The notes: generated by a model from the sequence alone, not told the origin. Positions 1-8,833 are shown, numbered from the stretch's first letter. The stretch is 44,877 nucleotides of DNA from Nocardiopsis prasina DSM 43845 (GCF_000341265.1 NZ_ANAE01000162.1:13457-58333), one strand, 5' to 3'. Made by a program: numbers and translations.

Positions 1-737
1 ACCACGACCAGCTCGGCAACACGGTGCGCTGGGACGACCACGAACTGGACCTGTCCCACGTGTCCGTGTCCATGCGCGTCAACCAGGGCACGAGCAGGAT
101 CGAGGTGGGCGTCTACCACCCGGACAACATGTTCCTGTCCGGTGAGACCCGTCAGGCGGTCGCCGAGCACGTCACGCTGCTGGCCCTGGGCGAGGACCAG
201 TTCGTGCGCTGGGTCGGGAAGGTGACGTCGCTGGACGAGCGGCCGATGGACCCGCTCCCGCCGACCTCCATGCCGGCCGTGGCCAAGCAGATGGGCGACC
301 TCCTCGGCGGGACCGACGGCTGGGTGACGCTGCACGGCAGACTCCCGTTGCAGGGCCCGATCGAGGTCCTGGTCCGGCACCCCGTGACCCGCCGCGACTT
401 CCCCGCCCTGTCCCTGTTCGTGCAGGTCCTGGTTCCGTACGCGGACGCCGACGCCGATCGGCTCCCCCAGGAGACCTCCCTCGTGTCGCTCGCTGACCTG
501 GAGGCCCGGTTGTCCGGCCTGCTGGGTGACAACGGCGCGCTGTTCATGCAGCAGACCGTCGCCGGGCAGCGGATGTACGTCTACTACCTCGACCCGGACT
601 CCGGGGTGCTGCCCGAGTTCGAGAACCTCCTCATGGAATGGCCCGAGGGCAAGGTGCAGTTGCGCACCCAGATGGACCCCAGGTGGCAGCAGTTCGACCA
701 GGCCCGGCGTCCGTACGTACGCAAACTGGGGCACTGA
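1..737 (+). CDS. DUF695-like protein, 5' end outside window
   Basis: The reading frame is open from the first bases of the window, and a GTG at 24 is probably internal, so the true start lies upstream. The visible part is about 245 residues and looks soluble, with no signal peptide or membrane segment. The C-terminal third (RMYVYYLD, then DPRWQQFDQARRPY) resembles the end of DUF695 domains, where an aromatic-rich strand is followed by a DPxW motif. That assignment is from memory and moderate. No catalytic residues can be named and function is unknown. The next gene starts about 105 bases downstream in the same direction. Confidence 0.6.
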   Translation, partial: HDQLGNTVRWDDHELDLSHVSVSMRVNQGTSRIEVGVYHPDNMFLSGETRQAVAEHVTLLALGEDQFVRWVGKVTSLDERPMDPLPPTSMPAVAKQMGDLLGGTDGWVTLHGRLPLQGPIEVLVRHPVTRRDFPALSLFVQVLVPYADADADRLPQETSLVSLADLEARLSGLLGDNGALFMQQTVAGQRMYVYYLDPDSGVLPEFENLLMEWPEGKVQLRTQMDPRWQQFDQARRPYVRKLGH

Positions 738-843
738 GACCGGACGAACCGCCTGCGGGGACCAAACCTGGTTCTCGCCCCTGGTGTCCGAGCGAAGACA
801 GGCGTAACGTGGCGTCCCCGCGCAGGAGGATGGTTCGGGTCTG

Positions 844-1956
844 ATGGAGGGCGTGCTCACACGAACGCCAACGGGCCGACCCCGGGTCGCCGCGGTCGGC
901 GCGATCCTCTTCGTGTGCCTGGTGGGCGCGCCGCTGATGTCACTGTTCCCCGTCGCCGTCTGGGATCTGGCCCTCGGCTTGGGTCTGGGACGGCCGGAAC
1001 TGGAGACCCTGCTGGTCACCCCGGTGGCGGTCGGCGGCACGGTGCTGATGGTGCTGATCGCCGCGTGCCTGCTCGGAGGGGCCGGGGTGCGTCAGCCTGC
1101 CTTGTGCGCCTGTCTGGTGGCGGGGACCTCCCTGGCCACTCCCCTGGTGATGGCGCTCCTTTCGCCCACGTTCGCCCCCGTACCGGGCGACTCCCAGGTG
1201 AACGGCGCCGTGGTGAGCGCGGTCGTGGCCACGGCCGCGCTCGGTGCGTGCGTCGTGTTCGGCCGCAGACGCCACCGGCACGGTGTCCTGCCCGGAGTGG
1301 CGGTCGCCGCGGCAGCACTCCTGCTGCTGCCGATGGCCGCCGAGCACACGCGTGACCGGTCCACCGAACGGCGCTCGATCAGCCAGATCAGCGGGTTCGG
1401 GCACACGATCGCGGTCCTGGACCACCCGAAGTGGTCGCCGGTCCGGGTCCACGAGGTGCACGGCGGCCTGCGGATGACCTACGTGGCCGGGGAGGAGGCC
1501 GACCCCCTCGGAACCGAACCGGAGCGCAAGGTCCCGCCGCAGCCGGAGGACGGCGCGGCCCCGACCCCGGACGGCCCCGACGGGTCGTCGGCCACCAGGG
1601 AGGTGGCGGCGGGCCCGGGCGTGGGCGCCGACCGGCCCGAGGAGAACTCGCCGAAGGCCCTGCACGTACTGAGCTGGACCCCGGAGCAGCGGGCGTCGGG
1701 CATCCACGACGGCTGCGGCTTCCCAGGGGTGGAGTGCTCCGAACAGGACTCGATGGTGGTCGTCCACCGTGGCACGGACAACGGCTGCGGCCCCCATCTG
1801 AGCGAGGTCCGCACACGCCTGGACGACGGGGCCATCGCGAGCGTGCATCCCCACGGCGCCGTCGCACCGGAACAGCTGTTCGCCGTGGCCAACGCCCTGC
1901 GCGCCGAGACTGCCGGTGAACGCGACGCCCTGATCGAGGAGGTCCTCCGGGGCTGA
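844..1956 (+). CDS. Hypothetical polytopic membrane protein with extracytoplasmic C-terminal domain
   Basis: This encodes 370 residues. The first 175 hold about four to five hydrophobic segments (around residues 15-40, 55-80, 85-108, 120-138 and 147-165). An acidic, Pro-rich linker follows (about 215-275), then a small C-terminal domain with several cysteines (GCGFPGVECS and NGCGPH) that could form disulphides outside the cell. The ATG at 844 has AGGAGG about 14 bases upstream. A GTG at 853 is an alternative start. No family is recognised. It follows the DUF695-like gene in the same direction and could be co-transcribed with it. Confidence 0.65.
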   Translation: MEGVLTRTPTGRPRVAAVGAILFVCLVGAPLMSLFPVAVWDLALGLGLGRPELETLLVTPVAVGGTVLMVLIAACLLGGAGVRQPALCACLVAGTSLATPLVMALLSPTFAPVPGDSQVNGAVVSAVVATAALGACVVFGRRRHRHGVLPGVAVAAAALLLLPMAAEHTRDRSTERRSISQISGFGHTIAVLDHPKWSPVRVHEVHGGLRMTYVAGEEADPLGTEPERKVPPQPEDGAAPTPDGPDGSSATREVAAGPGVGADRPEENSPKALHVLSWTPEQRASGIHDGCGFPGVECSEQDSMVVVHRGTDNGCGPHLSEVRTRLDDGAIASVHPHGAVAPEQLFAVANALRAETAGERDALIEEVLRG

Positions 1957-2090
1957 GCCCACGGAGCGCCCAGGGGAGGCGGGCGGACGCCCTCGTTCAC
2001 GAAGAGTTCCCCGAAACCCCAACGGTCACCGCGAGCCTCCTTCGAACCACTGACCTGGGATAGCGCAAACGACGGGGTTGACTCCCCTCC

Positions 2091-4574
2091 GTGATGGGAA
2101 CTGGATCGACCGAAACCCCTTTGCCCCCGGGGTTCCCGAGTCCCGATCGGGGCATACGACACGTAAGCACGCTGGGCGCGCGACTCCCTCGGACCCCGGG
2201 AAGGGTGTGGCTGTTGAGCTCTGGCCACGAACACGGCAACGGCAAGGCCGCGGAGGACCACCACCTCGGCTCACGCCCCGACCACCCCGTCCCCACGGGC
2301 ACGCCAACCTCTGGAACTGACTTCCACACCAGCCGAAACCCGGTGAACTGGCCGATCAGCGTGGGGTTGGTACCGGAACCCGCCGAACACCACCGGCGAC
2401 GGGCCCTCTCCGACACCCTCGACGAGGCCCTGGGCGGGTTCGGCTCTCCCGCCCCGCACCAGGTGCTGTCCGGTGGGAGCGGGGTCGGCAAGACCCAGCT
2501 CGCCGCCCACCACGCACGATTCCTCAGCGGGCACGCCGTGCCGAAGCAGCGTCCCGAGGTCCTGCTGTGGGCGGACGCCACCACCCGGGACGGGGTCGTG
2601 TTCGCCTACGCCCAGGCCGCACGGCAGCTGTTCGCCCGGGTCCCCGACGACCCCGAGCTCGCCGCCGGGCAGTTCCTGTCCTGGCTGCACGACCCCGTGG
2701 ACGCCGAGGGGCACCGCTGGCTGGTGGTGTGGGACGACCTCACCGACCCGGGCGAGGTCGAGGACCTGTGGCCGCCGCCGGAGCGCGCCCACGGCCGGAT
2801 GCTCGTCACCACCCGCCACGACCTCGCCCCGCACGGACACCCCCCGCACACCGTCCCGGGGTTCTCCGAGGCGGAGGCGGGCGGCTACCTTCGCGCCGCA
2901 CTCGTGGAAGCCGGGATCGCGCAGACCGACGACGAACTGCGCCAACTCGCGGCCGCCCTCAACCACCTGCCCCTGGCCCTCTCCCAGGCGACCGCGTACA
3001 TGGCCGACCTCCAGCTCTCCCCCGCCGCCTACCTGGCCCTGTTCCACCGGCGCGCGGCCGAGCGCCGGGAGTCCTTCCCCCACTGGGACACCGACTCCCC
3101 GGTCTCCTCCACGTGGGAGCTGGCCGTGGAACGCGCCGACGCCCACCGCCCCGAGGGGGTGGCCCGACCCCTCATGGGGCTGATCGCCCTCCTGGACTCC
3201 GCCGCCACTCCGGAGCAGGTCGCCGTCTCCCGCCCCGTCCGCACCTATCTGGGGCGGCGCACCTTCCCCGCGCGCACCCTGACCCGCCACGAGGTCCGGC
3301 TCGCGCTGGCCTCCCTGGAGCGCCTCAACCTCGTGGCCCGGGACACGCCTCTGGTGATCGGTGCCCACCACCTCACCCAGCGCGCCACCCTCGAACACAC
3401 CCGCACGAGGCCCACCAGGGAGGCGGTCCGCGCCATCGCCGACGGGCTGGTGGACGTGTGGCCGGACACCGCCCGGGACTCCGCCCTGGGCCGCCGTCTG
3501 CGCTCGAACACCGCCGTGCTGCGCGAACGCACCACGGGACGGGTCCGGGTGTGGAGCTGGCTGTGGGAGGAGGGCATCCACCCGGTGCTGTTCCGCGCCG
3601 GGGGCGGCCTCGACTCGTCCCGGCAGGTGGAGTGGGCCGTGACGTACTGGGAGGTGCTGACCGAGGCGGTCGCGCACACTCTGGAACCCGGACCGGCCAA
3701 CCGCGCCGAGCAGACGGGGAACTTCCTCCGGCACAGCGTCCGGGGAGGGACACCCGTCACCGGGGACCCCCTCGCGTACTGGACGGGGGCGACCGCCGAC
3801 CTCTCACAGGCCCAACGCGCCTTCGAGGAGCTGTACGAACGCCAGCTCCGGGTCCTGGGCCCCGACCACCTGGACACGCTGCGCACCCGCCACGGGCTGG
3901 CCTACCTCCGCGCGCAGGCGGGAGACACCTCCGGGGCCATCACCCTCTACCGGAGACTCCTCGCGGACCTGGACCGCGTGGTGGGCGCGGACCGGGTGGA
4001 GACCCTGAGCACCCGGGGCAACCTGGCGGTGTGCCAGGCCGAGTCCGGCGACCTGCCCACGGCGGTCCACGCCTCCCGCTCGCTCCTGGCCGACCAGCGC
4101 GAGCACCTGGGACCCGACCACCCGAACACCCTCAGTACCCTGCACAACCTCGCCCACTGGCGCGGCGTCGCGGGGGATCCGGAGGGTGCGGTGAGCGAGC
4201 TCCGCGAACTCGTCGGGGTCCAGGAGGAGGTGCTGGGCGCGGACCATCCCGGCACTCTGACCAGCAGGCACAACCTGGCGTGCTGGCAGGCGCGCGCGCA
4301 CGACACGGACGGCGCCGTCCGCGCCCTGGAGGACCTGGTGGCGGACCGCCGCCGCGTGCAGGGGCCCGAACACCCCGACACCCTGTCCAGCCTGCGTCAG
4401 CTGGAGAGGTTGCGCCGCGAGCTGCGTTCCCGCGCGCGAAGCCGCCCCAGTGACCGCGATCCCGACGACAGCGGCGCGCGCGAGGACGGGACGAACGGAA
4501 ACGGAGGCAACCACGAGGTCGGCCCCAACGACGAACCCACCGGACCGCAGGCCCTCAACCAGTCCTGGATCTGA
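2091..4574 (+). CDS. STAND/NB-ARC-type P-loop NTPase with C-terminal TPR repeats
   Basis: Up to 827 residues. A conserved entry motif (NPVNWPISVGLVPEPAEHHRRR, about residues 82-103) precedes a Walker A (GGSGVGKTQ, about 127-135) and a Walker B (WLVVWDDL, about 210-217). A helical region follows, then about five 42-residue TPR units from about 575 to 785, each with the signature LGPDHxxTLxxRxxLA of kinesin-light-chain-like repeats. The tail is disordered. This is the STAND architecture: nucleotide switch plus sensor repeats, with no obvious N-terminal effector domain. The start is uncertain. GTG 2091/ATG 2094 is the longest; GTG 2205 or GTG 2343, just before the conserved WPISVG motif, are plausible. 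Family roles include signalling and, in some cases, phage defence; the role here is not shown. It converges on the ABM gene with only 6 bases between. Confidence 0.85.
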   Translation: MMGTGSTETPLPPGFPSPDRGIRHVSTLGARLPRTPGRVWLLSSGHEHGNGKAAEDHHLGSRPDHPVPTGTPTSGTDFHTSRNPVNWPISVGLVPEPAEHHRRRALSDTLDEALGGFGSPAPHQVLSGGSGVGKTQLAAHHARFLSGHAVPKQRPEVLLWADATTRDGVVFAYAQAARQLFARVPDDPELAAGQFLSWLHDPVDAEGHRWLVVWDDLTDPGEVEDLWPPPERAHGRMLVTTRHDLAPHGHPPHTVPGFSEAEAGGYLRAALVEAGIAQTDDELRQLAAALNHLPLALSQATAYMADLQLSPAAYLALFHRRAAERRESFPHWDTDSPVSSTWELAVERADAHRPEGVARPLMGLIALLDSAATPEQVAVSRPVRTYLGRRTFPARTLTRHEVRLALASLERLNLVARDTPLVIGAHHLTQRATLEHTRTRPTREAVRAIADGLVDVWPDTARDSALGRRLRSNTAVLRERTTGRVRVWSWLWEEGIHPVLFRAGGGLDSSRQVEWAVTYWEVLTEAVAHTLEPGPANRAEQTGNFLRHSVRGGTPVTGDPLAYWTGATADLSQAQRAFEELYERQLRVLGPDHLDTLRTRHGLAYLRAQAGDTSGAITLYRRLLADLDRVVGADRVETLSTRGNLAVCQAESGDLPTAVHASRSLLADQREHLGPDHPNTLSTLHNLAHWRGVAGDPEGAVSELRELVGVQEEVLGADHPGTLTSRHNLACWQARAHDTDGAVRALEDLVADRRRVQGPEHPDTLSSLRQLERLRRELRSRARSRPSDRDPDDSGAREDGTNGNGGNHEVGPNDEPTGPQALNQSWI

Positions 4575-4580
4575 GCCCGG

Positions 4581-4883
4581 TCAGTCGTGCAGGGGCGAAC
4601 CGACCACGGTGAAGCGCTCCCCGCCGGTCCGGCCGCTCAGCAGGGGCCGGGCCTCGGCTATCGCGGCCCGGACGCTGGAGAGTTCGAGGGAGGCGCGGTG
4701 CGCGCGCTCCGACTCCCAGAGTTCGATGACGAACACCTTGTCGGGGGCGCCGTCGTCGACGCCCACCTCGTACGACAGGCAACCGGCCGCACGCAGCTCG
4801 GGGTTGGGTCGGGTCAGGACGGCCACGACCTCGTCCCGCCTGCCCGGGGCGGTCTCCAGGGTGCCGACGTTCGCGAAGGTCAT
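4581..4883 (-). CDS. ABM-domain (antibiotic biosynthesis monooxygenase-like) protein
   Basis: A compact 100-residue protein starting MTFANVGTLETAPGRRDEVV at the ATG at 4883. It has the dimeric alpha/beta-barrel ABM pattern: a first strand, a helix with RRDEVVAVL, then GCLSYEVGVDD and VFVIELWESERAHRASLE. The longer frame up to 5084 has non-conserved, arginine-rich translation and was rejected. Family members include quinol monooxygenases (YgiN) and haem-degrading enzymes, but many have no known substrate. It lies downstream of the 104-residue gene on the same strand and ends 7 bases from the STAND NTPase, convergently. Confidence 0.8.
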   Translation of the reverse strand: MTFANVGTLETAPGRRDEVVAVLTRPNPELRAAGCLSYEVGVDDGAPDKVFVIELWESERAHRASLELSSVRAAIAEARPLLSGRTGGERFTVVGSPLHD

Positions 4884-4942
4884 GGACGGCACACTACCGA
4901 CGTGCCCTCCGCGTTTCCCCGGGCGACACGGGCCCGGCTGGC

Positions 4943-5257
4943 TCAGAGCCGGTACTCGGCCCGCAGCTGCGCGGCGAGCCTCGGGTACTCCTCCAGGATC
5001 TGGTCCTGTTCGGCGGCGGTGAACTGGGAGACGGTCTTCTCGACCTCTCCGTGGTAGCGCCAGAGCCGGTCGAACTCGCTCCACTCCAGGGAACCGCGCT
5101 CGGCGCGGTGCCGCAGGCCCTGGTAGATCAGCCGCACGTCGGTGACACAGCTGTCGAGCCTGTCCCGGCGCTGGACTCTGGCGACGTGCTCCCGGTACTT
5201 GCGGTCCCGGTCCCGCTGCCTGGGGGTCCGGCCGTCGTTTTCGGGCTCAACGTCCAT
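4943..5257 (-). CDS. Hypothetical small charged protein
   Basis: 104 residues, highly charged and probably all-helical (EPENDGRTPRQRDRDRKYREHVARVQRRDRLDSC). The second half has tryptophans and a hydrophobic helix pattern (LEWSEFDRLWRYHGEVEKTVSQFTAAEQDQILEEYPRLAAQL). The ATG at 5257 is preceded by TTAGGAGAG about 12 bases upstream. There is no signal peptide or membrane segment. No family is recognised. It is followed after 59 bases by the ABM gene in the same direction and may share its transcript. Confidence 0.65.
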   Translation of the reverse strand: MDVEPENDGRTPRQRDRDRKYREHVARVQRRDRLDSCVTDVRLIYQGLRHRAERGSLEWSEFDRLWRYHGEVEKTVSQFTAAEQDQILEEYPRLAAQLRAEYRL

Positions 5258-5742
5258 CGATGTCGCTCTCTCCTAAGCAGGGGGCACGCGGCGCCCCGCT
5301 GGCCTTCCGTCCCCGTCGTTCCTATACCGCTTTCGCCTCGGAGAACAGAGAAAACCCAAGATCGAGGCCGACCCAGAACCTTCTCGCCACCAAACAGACA
5401 CCCAGCGACACAGAGGATGTTCCCACCCCAAACGGACACTACGTTCGGCGCCCCCTCCCCCGAACCGGTACGGGCTCTGTCCGAGAGCGCTCAGTGAGCC
5501 CGTTCTCGGGCTCGGTCCGGGCGGGCGGTCCGGAGCTGGGGCCGCCCGTCAGGACCCAGGACGGGCCGGACCTCGCGCCGTTTCGGGCGCGCTCGGGCGG
5601 GTCCGTTGCCCACGGGCACGCTTGAGCCGGAACTCACCAGGGGATCGCGTCCTGCCACGCCGTGCTACCGGCGGAGGACGGTTCAGAAGGCCTTCGGGGG
5701 TCCAAGGACACTCCCTGCCACTCTTAACTTATAGCTCACCCC
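5258..5742. other. Divergent intergenic region upstream of helR
   Basis: A gene-free stretch between the minus-strand 104-residue gene and helR. The first 300 bases are less G+C-rich than the surroundings and show no coding signature on either strand. The helR promoter and RAE lie at the right end. An open frame beginning at 5622 runs into helR, but its first 55-65 codons overlap the promoter and RAE and are not conserved, so I treat them as non-coding. Confidence 0.6.
5705..5735 (+). promoter_or_regulatory. Probable helR promoter
   Basis: A -10-like TATAGC at 5730-5735 lies in an unusually A+T-rich patch (CTTAACTTATAGCTC). A weak -35-like AGGACA is at 5705-5710, 19 bases upstream. The predicted start of transcription is near 5742, directly at the RAE. 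This agrees with the translation start being at 5787 or 5817 rather than 5622. Confidence 0.5.
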
Positions 5743-5762
5743 GGGGCTTGCCGCAAGACCCC
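5743..5762 (+). promoter_or_regulatory. Rifamycin-associated element (RAE)
   Basis: GGGGCTTGCCGCAAGACCCC matches the known actinobacterial RAE inverted repeat (remembered consensus GGGGCTTGCGGCAAGGCCCC) at all but two positions. It keeps the same one-base asymmetry between the arms (GGGG-CTTGC against GCAAGnCCCC). The element is found upstream of rifamycin-inducible resistance genes, including helR. It sits just after the -10-like box and 54 bases before the probable start codon of the HelD-family gene here. Confidence 0.85.
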
Positions 5763-5816
5763 CCTCGCCCCTCAGAATGGTCGACCGTGAGCAGAACCAA
5801 CGACACGGGGGACGTT

Positions 5817-7994
5817 GTGAAACAGCAGGCCAGAAGCGTCTTCGAGCTTCCCGACCACCTCTCTCCCAAAGCCGACCCGGCCCTGGTCTCCGACGACGAA
5901 CGGCACCTGGCGGCCATCCGGGACACCCTCGAACGGTCCGTCAGCGACCTCTCCGCCCGGCTGGACGAGCGACGCAGGGCGCCCACGGGCAAGGTGCGCG
6001 AGGTCATGGACCGGGACATGGAGGTACACCGGCTCTCCGCCCGCCTGCGCACGCTGCGGCGGTTCGGGTCCGACCTGTGCCTGGGACGCATGGTCCGTGC
6101 GGACGACCTCGAACCCGTGTACGTCGGGCGGCTCGGCCTCACCGACGACGAGGGCGACCGCCTGCTGATCGACTGGCGCTCCCCCGCCGCCGAACCCTTC
6201 TTCGCGGCCACCCACGCCAACCCGATGGGCCTGGCCAGCCGCCGCCGGTACCGCTGGAACTTCGGCCGCGTGAGCGACTACTGGGACGAGGTGTTCACGG
6301 AGGACGGCTTCGAGGGCCACGCCGCACTCGACGACCAGTCCGCCTTCATCGCCAGCCTGGGCGCCAACCGTTCGGGCCGGATGCGCGACGTGCTCAGCAC
6401 CATCCAGGCCGACCAGGACGCCATCGTCCGCGCCGGGGCCGGCGGCGCCCTCGTGGTCGACGGCGGCCCGGGGACGGGCAAGACCGTGGTCGCCCTGCAC
6501 CGCACCGCCCACCTGCTCTACTCGGACTCGCGTCTGGGCCACCGCCGGGGCGGGGTCCTGTTCGTCGGCCCCCACCAGCCGTACCTGGCCTACGTCGCCG
6601 ACGTCCTGCCCAGTCTCGGCGAGGAGGGCGTCCAGACCTGCACGGTGCGCGACCTGATGCCCGAGGGCCGCACCACGAGGACGGAGACCGATCCCGAGGC
6701 CGCGCGGCTGAAGGAGTCCGTGGACCTGGTGGGCGCGATCGAACCGGCGGTCCGGTTCTACGAACGGCCGCCCAAGGAGGGGATGACGGTCTCGACCCCC
6801 TGGTGCGACCTCTGGCTGAGCGCCGCCGACTGGGCCGAGGCGTTCGGGTCGGTGGACCCGGGCGTCGCGCACAACGACGCCCGGGAGCACATCCTCGACG
6901 AGCTGGTGGAGATCCTCTCGGACCAGCTGGCCGACCGGCACGACGAGGAGATCAGCCCGCCGATGCTGAAGGGGACGCTGCTGCGGGACGCGGAGCTGCT
7001 CGACACCCTGCACCGGGCCTGGCCGCTGCTGGAACCGACCGACCTCGTCGGGGACCTGTGGTCCGTCCCCGCCTACCTGCGGCTGTGCGCGCCCTGGCTG
7101 GAGACTGACCAGGTCAGAAGGCTCCAGCGCGAGGACGCCCAGGCCTGGACGGTCTCCGACCTCCCCTTCCTCGACGCGGCCCGGCAGCGGCTCGGCGACC
7201 CGAGGGCCTCCGAACGCAGGCGCCGCCGAGAGGCCTCCGTCGCCGCCGAGCACGAGCGCAGGTCCTCCGTGATCGAGAACCTGCTGGAGGCCGACGACGA
7301 CGGCGAGGGGCTGGTGACGATGCTGAACCACCGGGACCTCCAGGACACCCTCATCGACGAGGACGGGCTGCCCGGCACGGACCCCGACCTTCTCGCCGGT
7401 CCGTTCGCGCACATCGTGGTGGACGAGGCCCAGGAGCTGACCGACGCGGAGTGGCGGATGCTGCTGCTCCGGTGCCCGTCCAGGAGCTTCACCGTCGTCG
7501 GCGACAGGGCCCAGGCCCGGCACGGTTTCACCGACGGCCAGGGCCGGGCGGAGTCGTGGCGCGAACGCCTGGAGCGCGTGGGCTTCGACCGGGTCTCCCT
7601 CGCGTCCCTGAGCGTCAACTACCGGACGCCGGAGGAGGTCATGGCGGAGGCCGAGCCGGTCATCCGCGCCGTACTGCCGGACGCCAACGTCCCGACCTCC
7701 ATCCGCAGCGGCGGAGTGCCCGTCCAGTACGGGCGGCGCACGGAACTGGACGCGGTCCTCGACTCCTGGCTCGCCGAGAACGCCGAGGGAACCGCCTGTG
7801 TCATCGGCGACCCCGCGTTCCGGGCCACGGCGAGGGTCCGCTCCCTCACCCCGCAACTCGCCAAGGGGCTCGAGTTCGACCTGGTCGTCCTCGTCGACCC
7901 GGAACGCTTCGGGGAGGGAGTGGAGGGGGCCGTCGACCGCTACGTCGCGATGACCCGGGCGACCCGGCAGCTGGTCGTCCTGACCGGCCCCTGA
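5817..7994 (+). CDS. helR: HelR-like RNA polymerase protection/recycling protein (HelD family)
   Basis: 725 residues from GTG 5817, which follows GGGGGA at a good distance. GTG 5787 is an alternative; the longer frame from 5622 crosses the RAE. The protein is a UvrD/Rep-like HelD-family NTPase. It has an N-terminal coiled coil (DERHLAAIRDTLERSVSDLSARLDERR), the conserved DWRSPAAEPFF segment, Walker A GGPGTGKT (residues 216-223), a large HelD-specific insertion, Walker B VVDEAQE (D536) and a C-terminal helicase fold ending YVAMTRATRQLVVLTG. HelD proteins remove stalled RNA polymerase from DNA. The HelR branch also displaces rifamycins and gives resistance. The RAE upstream is the main reason for choosing HelR over housekeeping HelD. 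Confidence 0.85.
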   Translation: MKQQARSVFELPDHLSPKADPALVSDDERHLAAIRDTLERSVSDLSARLDERRRAPTGKVREVMDRDMEVHRLSARLRTLRRFGSDLCLGRMVRADDLEPVYVGRLGLTDDEGDRLLIDWRSPAAEPFFAATHANPMGLASRRRYRWNFGRVSDYWDEVFTEDGFEGHAALDDQSAFIASLGANRSGRMRDVLSTIQADQDAIVRAGAGGALVVDGGPGTGKTVVALHRTAHLLYSDSRLGHRRGGVLFVGPHQPYLAYVADVLPSLGEEGVQTCTVRDLMPEGRTTRTETDPEAARLKESVDLVGAIEPAVRFYERPPKEGMTVSTPWCDLWLSAADWAEAFGSVDPGVAHNDAREHILDELVEILSDQLADRHDEEISPPMLKGTLLRDAELLDTLHRAWPLLEPTDLVGDLWSVPAYLRLCAPWLETDQVRRLQREDAQAWTVSDLPFLDAARQRLGDPRASERRRRREASVAAEHERRSSVIENLLEADDDGEGLVTMLNHRDLQDTLIDEDGLPGTDPDLLAGPFAHIVVDEAQELTDAEWRMLLLRCPSRSFTVVGDRAQARHGFTDGQGRAESWRERLERVGFDRVSLASLSVNYRTPEEVMAEAEPVIRAVLPDANVPTSIRSGGVPVQYGRRTELDAVLDSWLAENAEGTACVIGDPAFRATARVRSLTPQLAKGLEFDLVVLVDPERFGEGVEGAVDRYVAMTRATRQLVVLTGP

Positions 7995-8010
7995 CCCGGA
8001 GCGGCAGGAG

Positions 8011-8045
8011 CGCCGGTCGGGCGGCTGGGTACCGCCCGATCGGCG
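8011..8045 (+). terminator. Terminator hairpin after helR
   Basis: CGCCGGTCGGGCGG (8011-8024) pairs with CCGCCCGATCGGCG (8032-8045): 14 pairs with one G-U and a 7-base loop. It lies 17 bases after the helR stop. There is no T-run, as is usual in high-G+C actinobacteria. Confidence 0.7.
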
Positions 8046-8059
8046 CGGGTCGCGGTGGG

Positions 8060-8080
8060 CCCGGGGCGGTTCACCCCGGG
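8060..8080 (-). terminator. Hairpin after the 156-residue minus-strand gene
   Basis: CCCGGGG (8060-8066) and CCCCGGG (8074-8080) form a 7-bp stem, 8 bases beyond the stop of the gene ending at 8088 on the minus strand. It faces the helR hairpin and separates two convergent transcripts. Confidence 0.5.
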
Positions 8081-8087
8081 ACGTGGG

Positions 8088-8558
8088 CTATTCGCGGTTC
8101 CAGGGTTCGGGGAGCGGAGCGCGTTCCGTCAGGGCCCTGTCCAGCCGCTCCCAGGCTCGGGCCGCCGCACGGAGCGCCCGCCACGCGACCACCACTCCCC
8201 CTGTCTCCCTCAGCTCCTCGCTGACCGCGTCGTAGCACTGGGTCGCGTACTCGTGAGCGATCCCGTGACGTACGCGGGCCTCGAAGGGGTGCGAGGACGC
8301 CCGCCAGGTCGTCGGGAGGAGCCCACCGGAGACGACCAGGCGATCCAGTTCGGAGAACAGCAGATCCGCCCGCGCGAGGGTGCGGGTCGCGTGCGCGGGC
8401 CGCCCCGGGTTGTCGAGGACCCTTTGGATCTCCGCGACCAGATCGTCGGCGCTGGGGCCGGATCCGGAGCGGAGTGACTGCCGAGAGTGGTACTTGGAGG
8501 CGGTGCGCTGCGGGAGACGGTGACGGGTACCGGACTCGAACGGGGTGGGGACGTTCAC
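8088..8558 (-). CDS. Hypothetical protein, second gene of a GntR-linked pair
   Basis: 156 residues from GTG 8558, which overlaps the TGA of the upstream 62-residue gene by four bases (GTGA), a mark of translational coupling. The longer frame to 8846 runs through that gene and is rejected. The N-terminus is basic and disordered; the rest is helical (SADDLVAEIQRVLDNPGRPAHATRTLARADLLFSELDRLVVSGG, then RALRAAARAWERLDRAL). No known fold, signal peptide or membrane segment was recognised. The pair is transcribed away from the GntR gene, which is its likely regulator. Confidence 0.65.
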   Translation of the reverse strand: MNVPTPFESGTRHRLPQRTASKYHSRQSLRSGSGPSADDLVAEIQRVLDNPGRPAHATRTLARADLLFSELDRLVVSGGLLPTTWRASSHPFEARVRHGIAHEYATQCYDAVSEELRETGGVVVAWRALRAAARAWERLDRALTERAPLPEPWNRE

Positions 8559-8743
8559 GCGCAGCACACCCTCACGGCCTCGGGGAGGGTGTCCGCGTAC
8601 CGACGCACCCTGCGGGAGCGTCGTCGGAGTTCCGCGACCAGTCCCCGGGTGAAGCCGTAGGGGGAGGTGTGAAGGCCGCGCGCCGGGCGTGCGAGCCGCA
8701 CGGGTACGGCGAGCACGGCCAGGAGGCCCAGTAGGATCTGCAT
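8555..8743 (-). CDS. Small protein with N-terminal hydrophobic helix
   Basis: 62 residues starting MQILLGLLAVLAVPVRLARPARG: one short hydrophobic segment, then a strongly basic tail (RGLVAELRRRSRRVRRYADTLPEAVRVCCA). The ATG at 8743 has AGGA five bases upstream. The stop overlaps the GTG of the next gene by four bases. It could be a small membrane-anchored protein. It and its partner look like one of the GntR-linked small-gene pairs common in actinobacterial accessory regions, but no function can be assigned. Confidence 0.55.
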   Translation of the reverse strand: MQILLGLLAVLAVPVRLARPARGLHTSPYGFTRGLVAELRRRSRRVRRYADTLPEAVRVCCA

Positions 8744-8833
8744 GTCGTCCTGCTTTCTTCAGGTCGGCCATGGCCCCGGGGCGTGTGTCCGCACGTCGCC
8801 GGGGTTTCTCGTTCAGGTGCATGTAACCATACC

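Noticed and set aside
5622-5816. N-terminal extension of HelR from 5622
   Set aside because: It crosses the promoter-like TATAGC and the RAE, and the encoded residues are not HelD-like. GTG 5817 has a better ribosome site.
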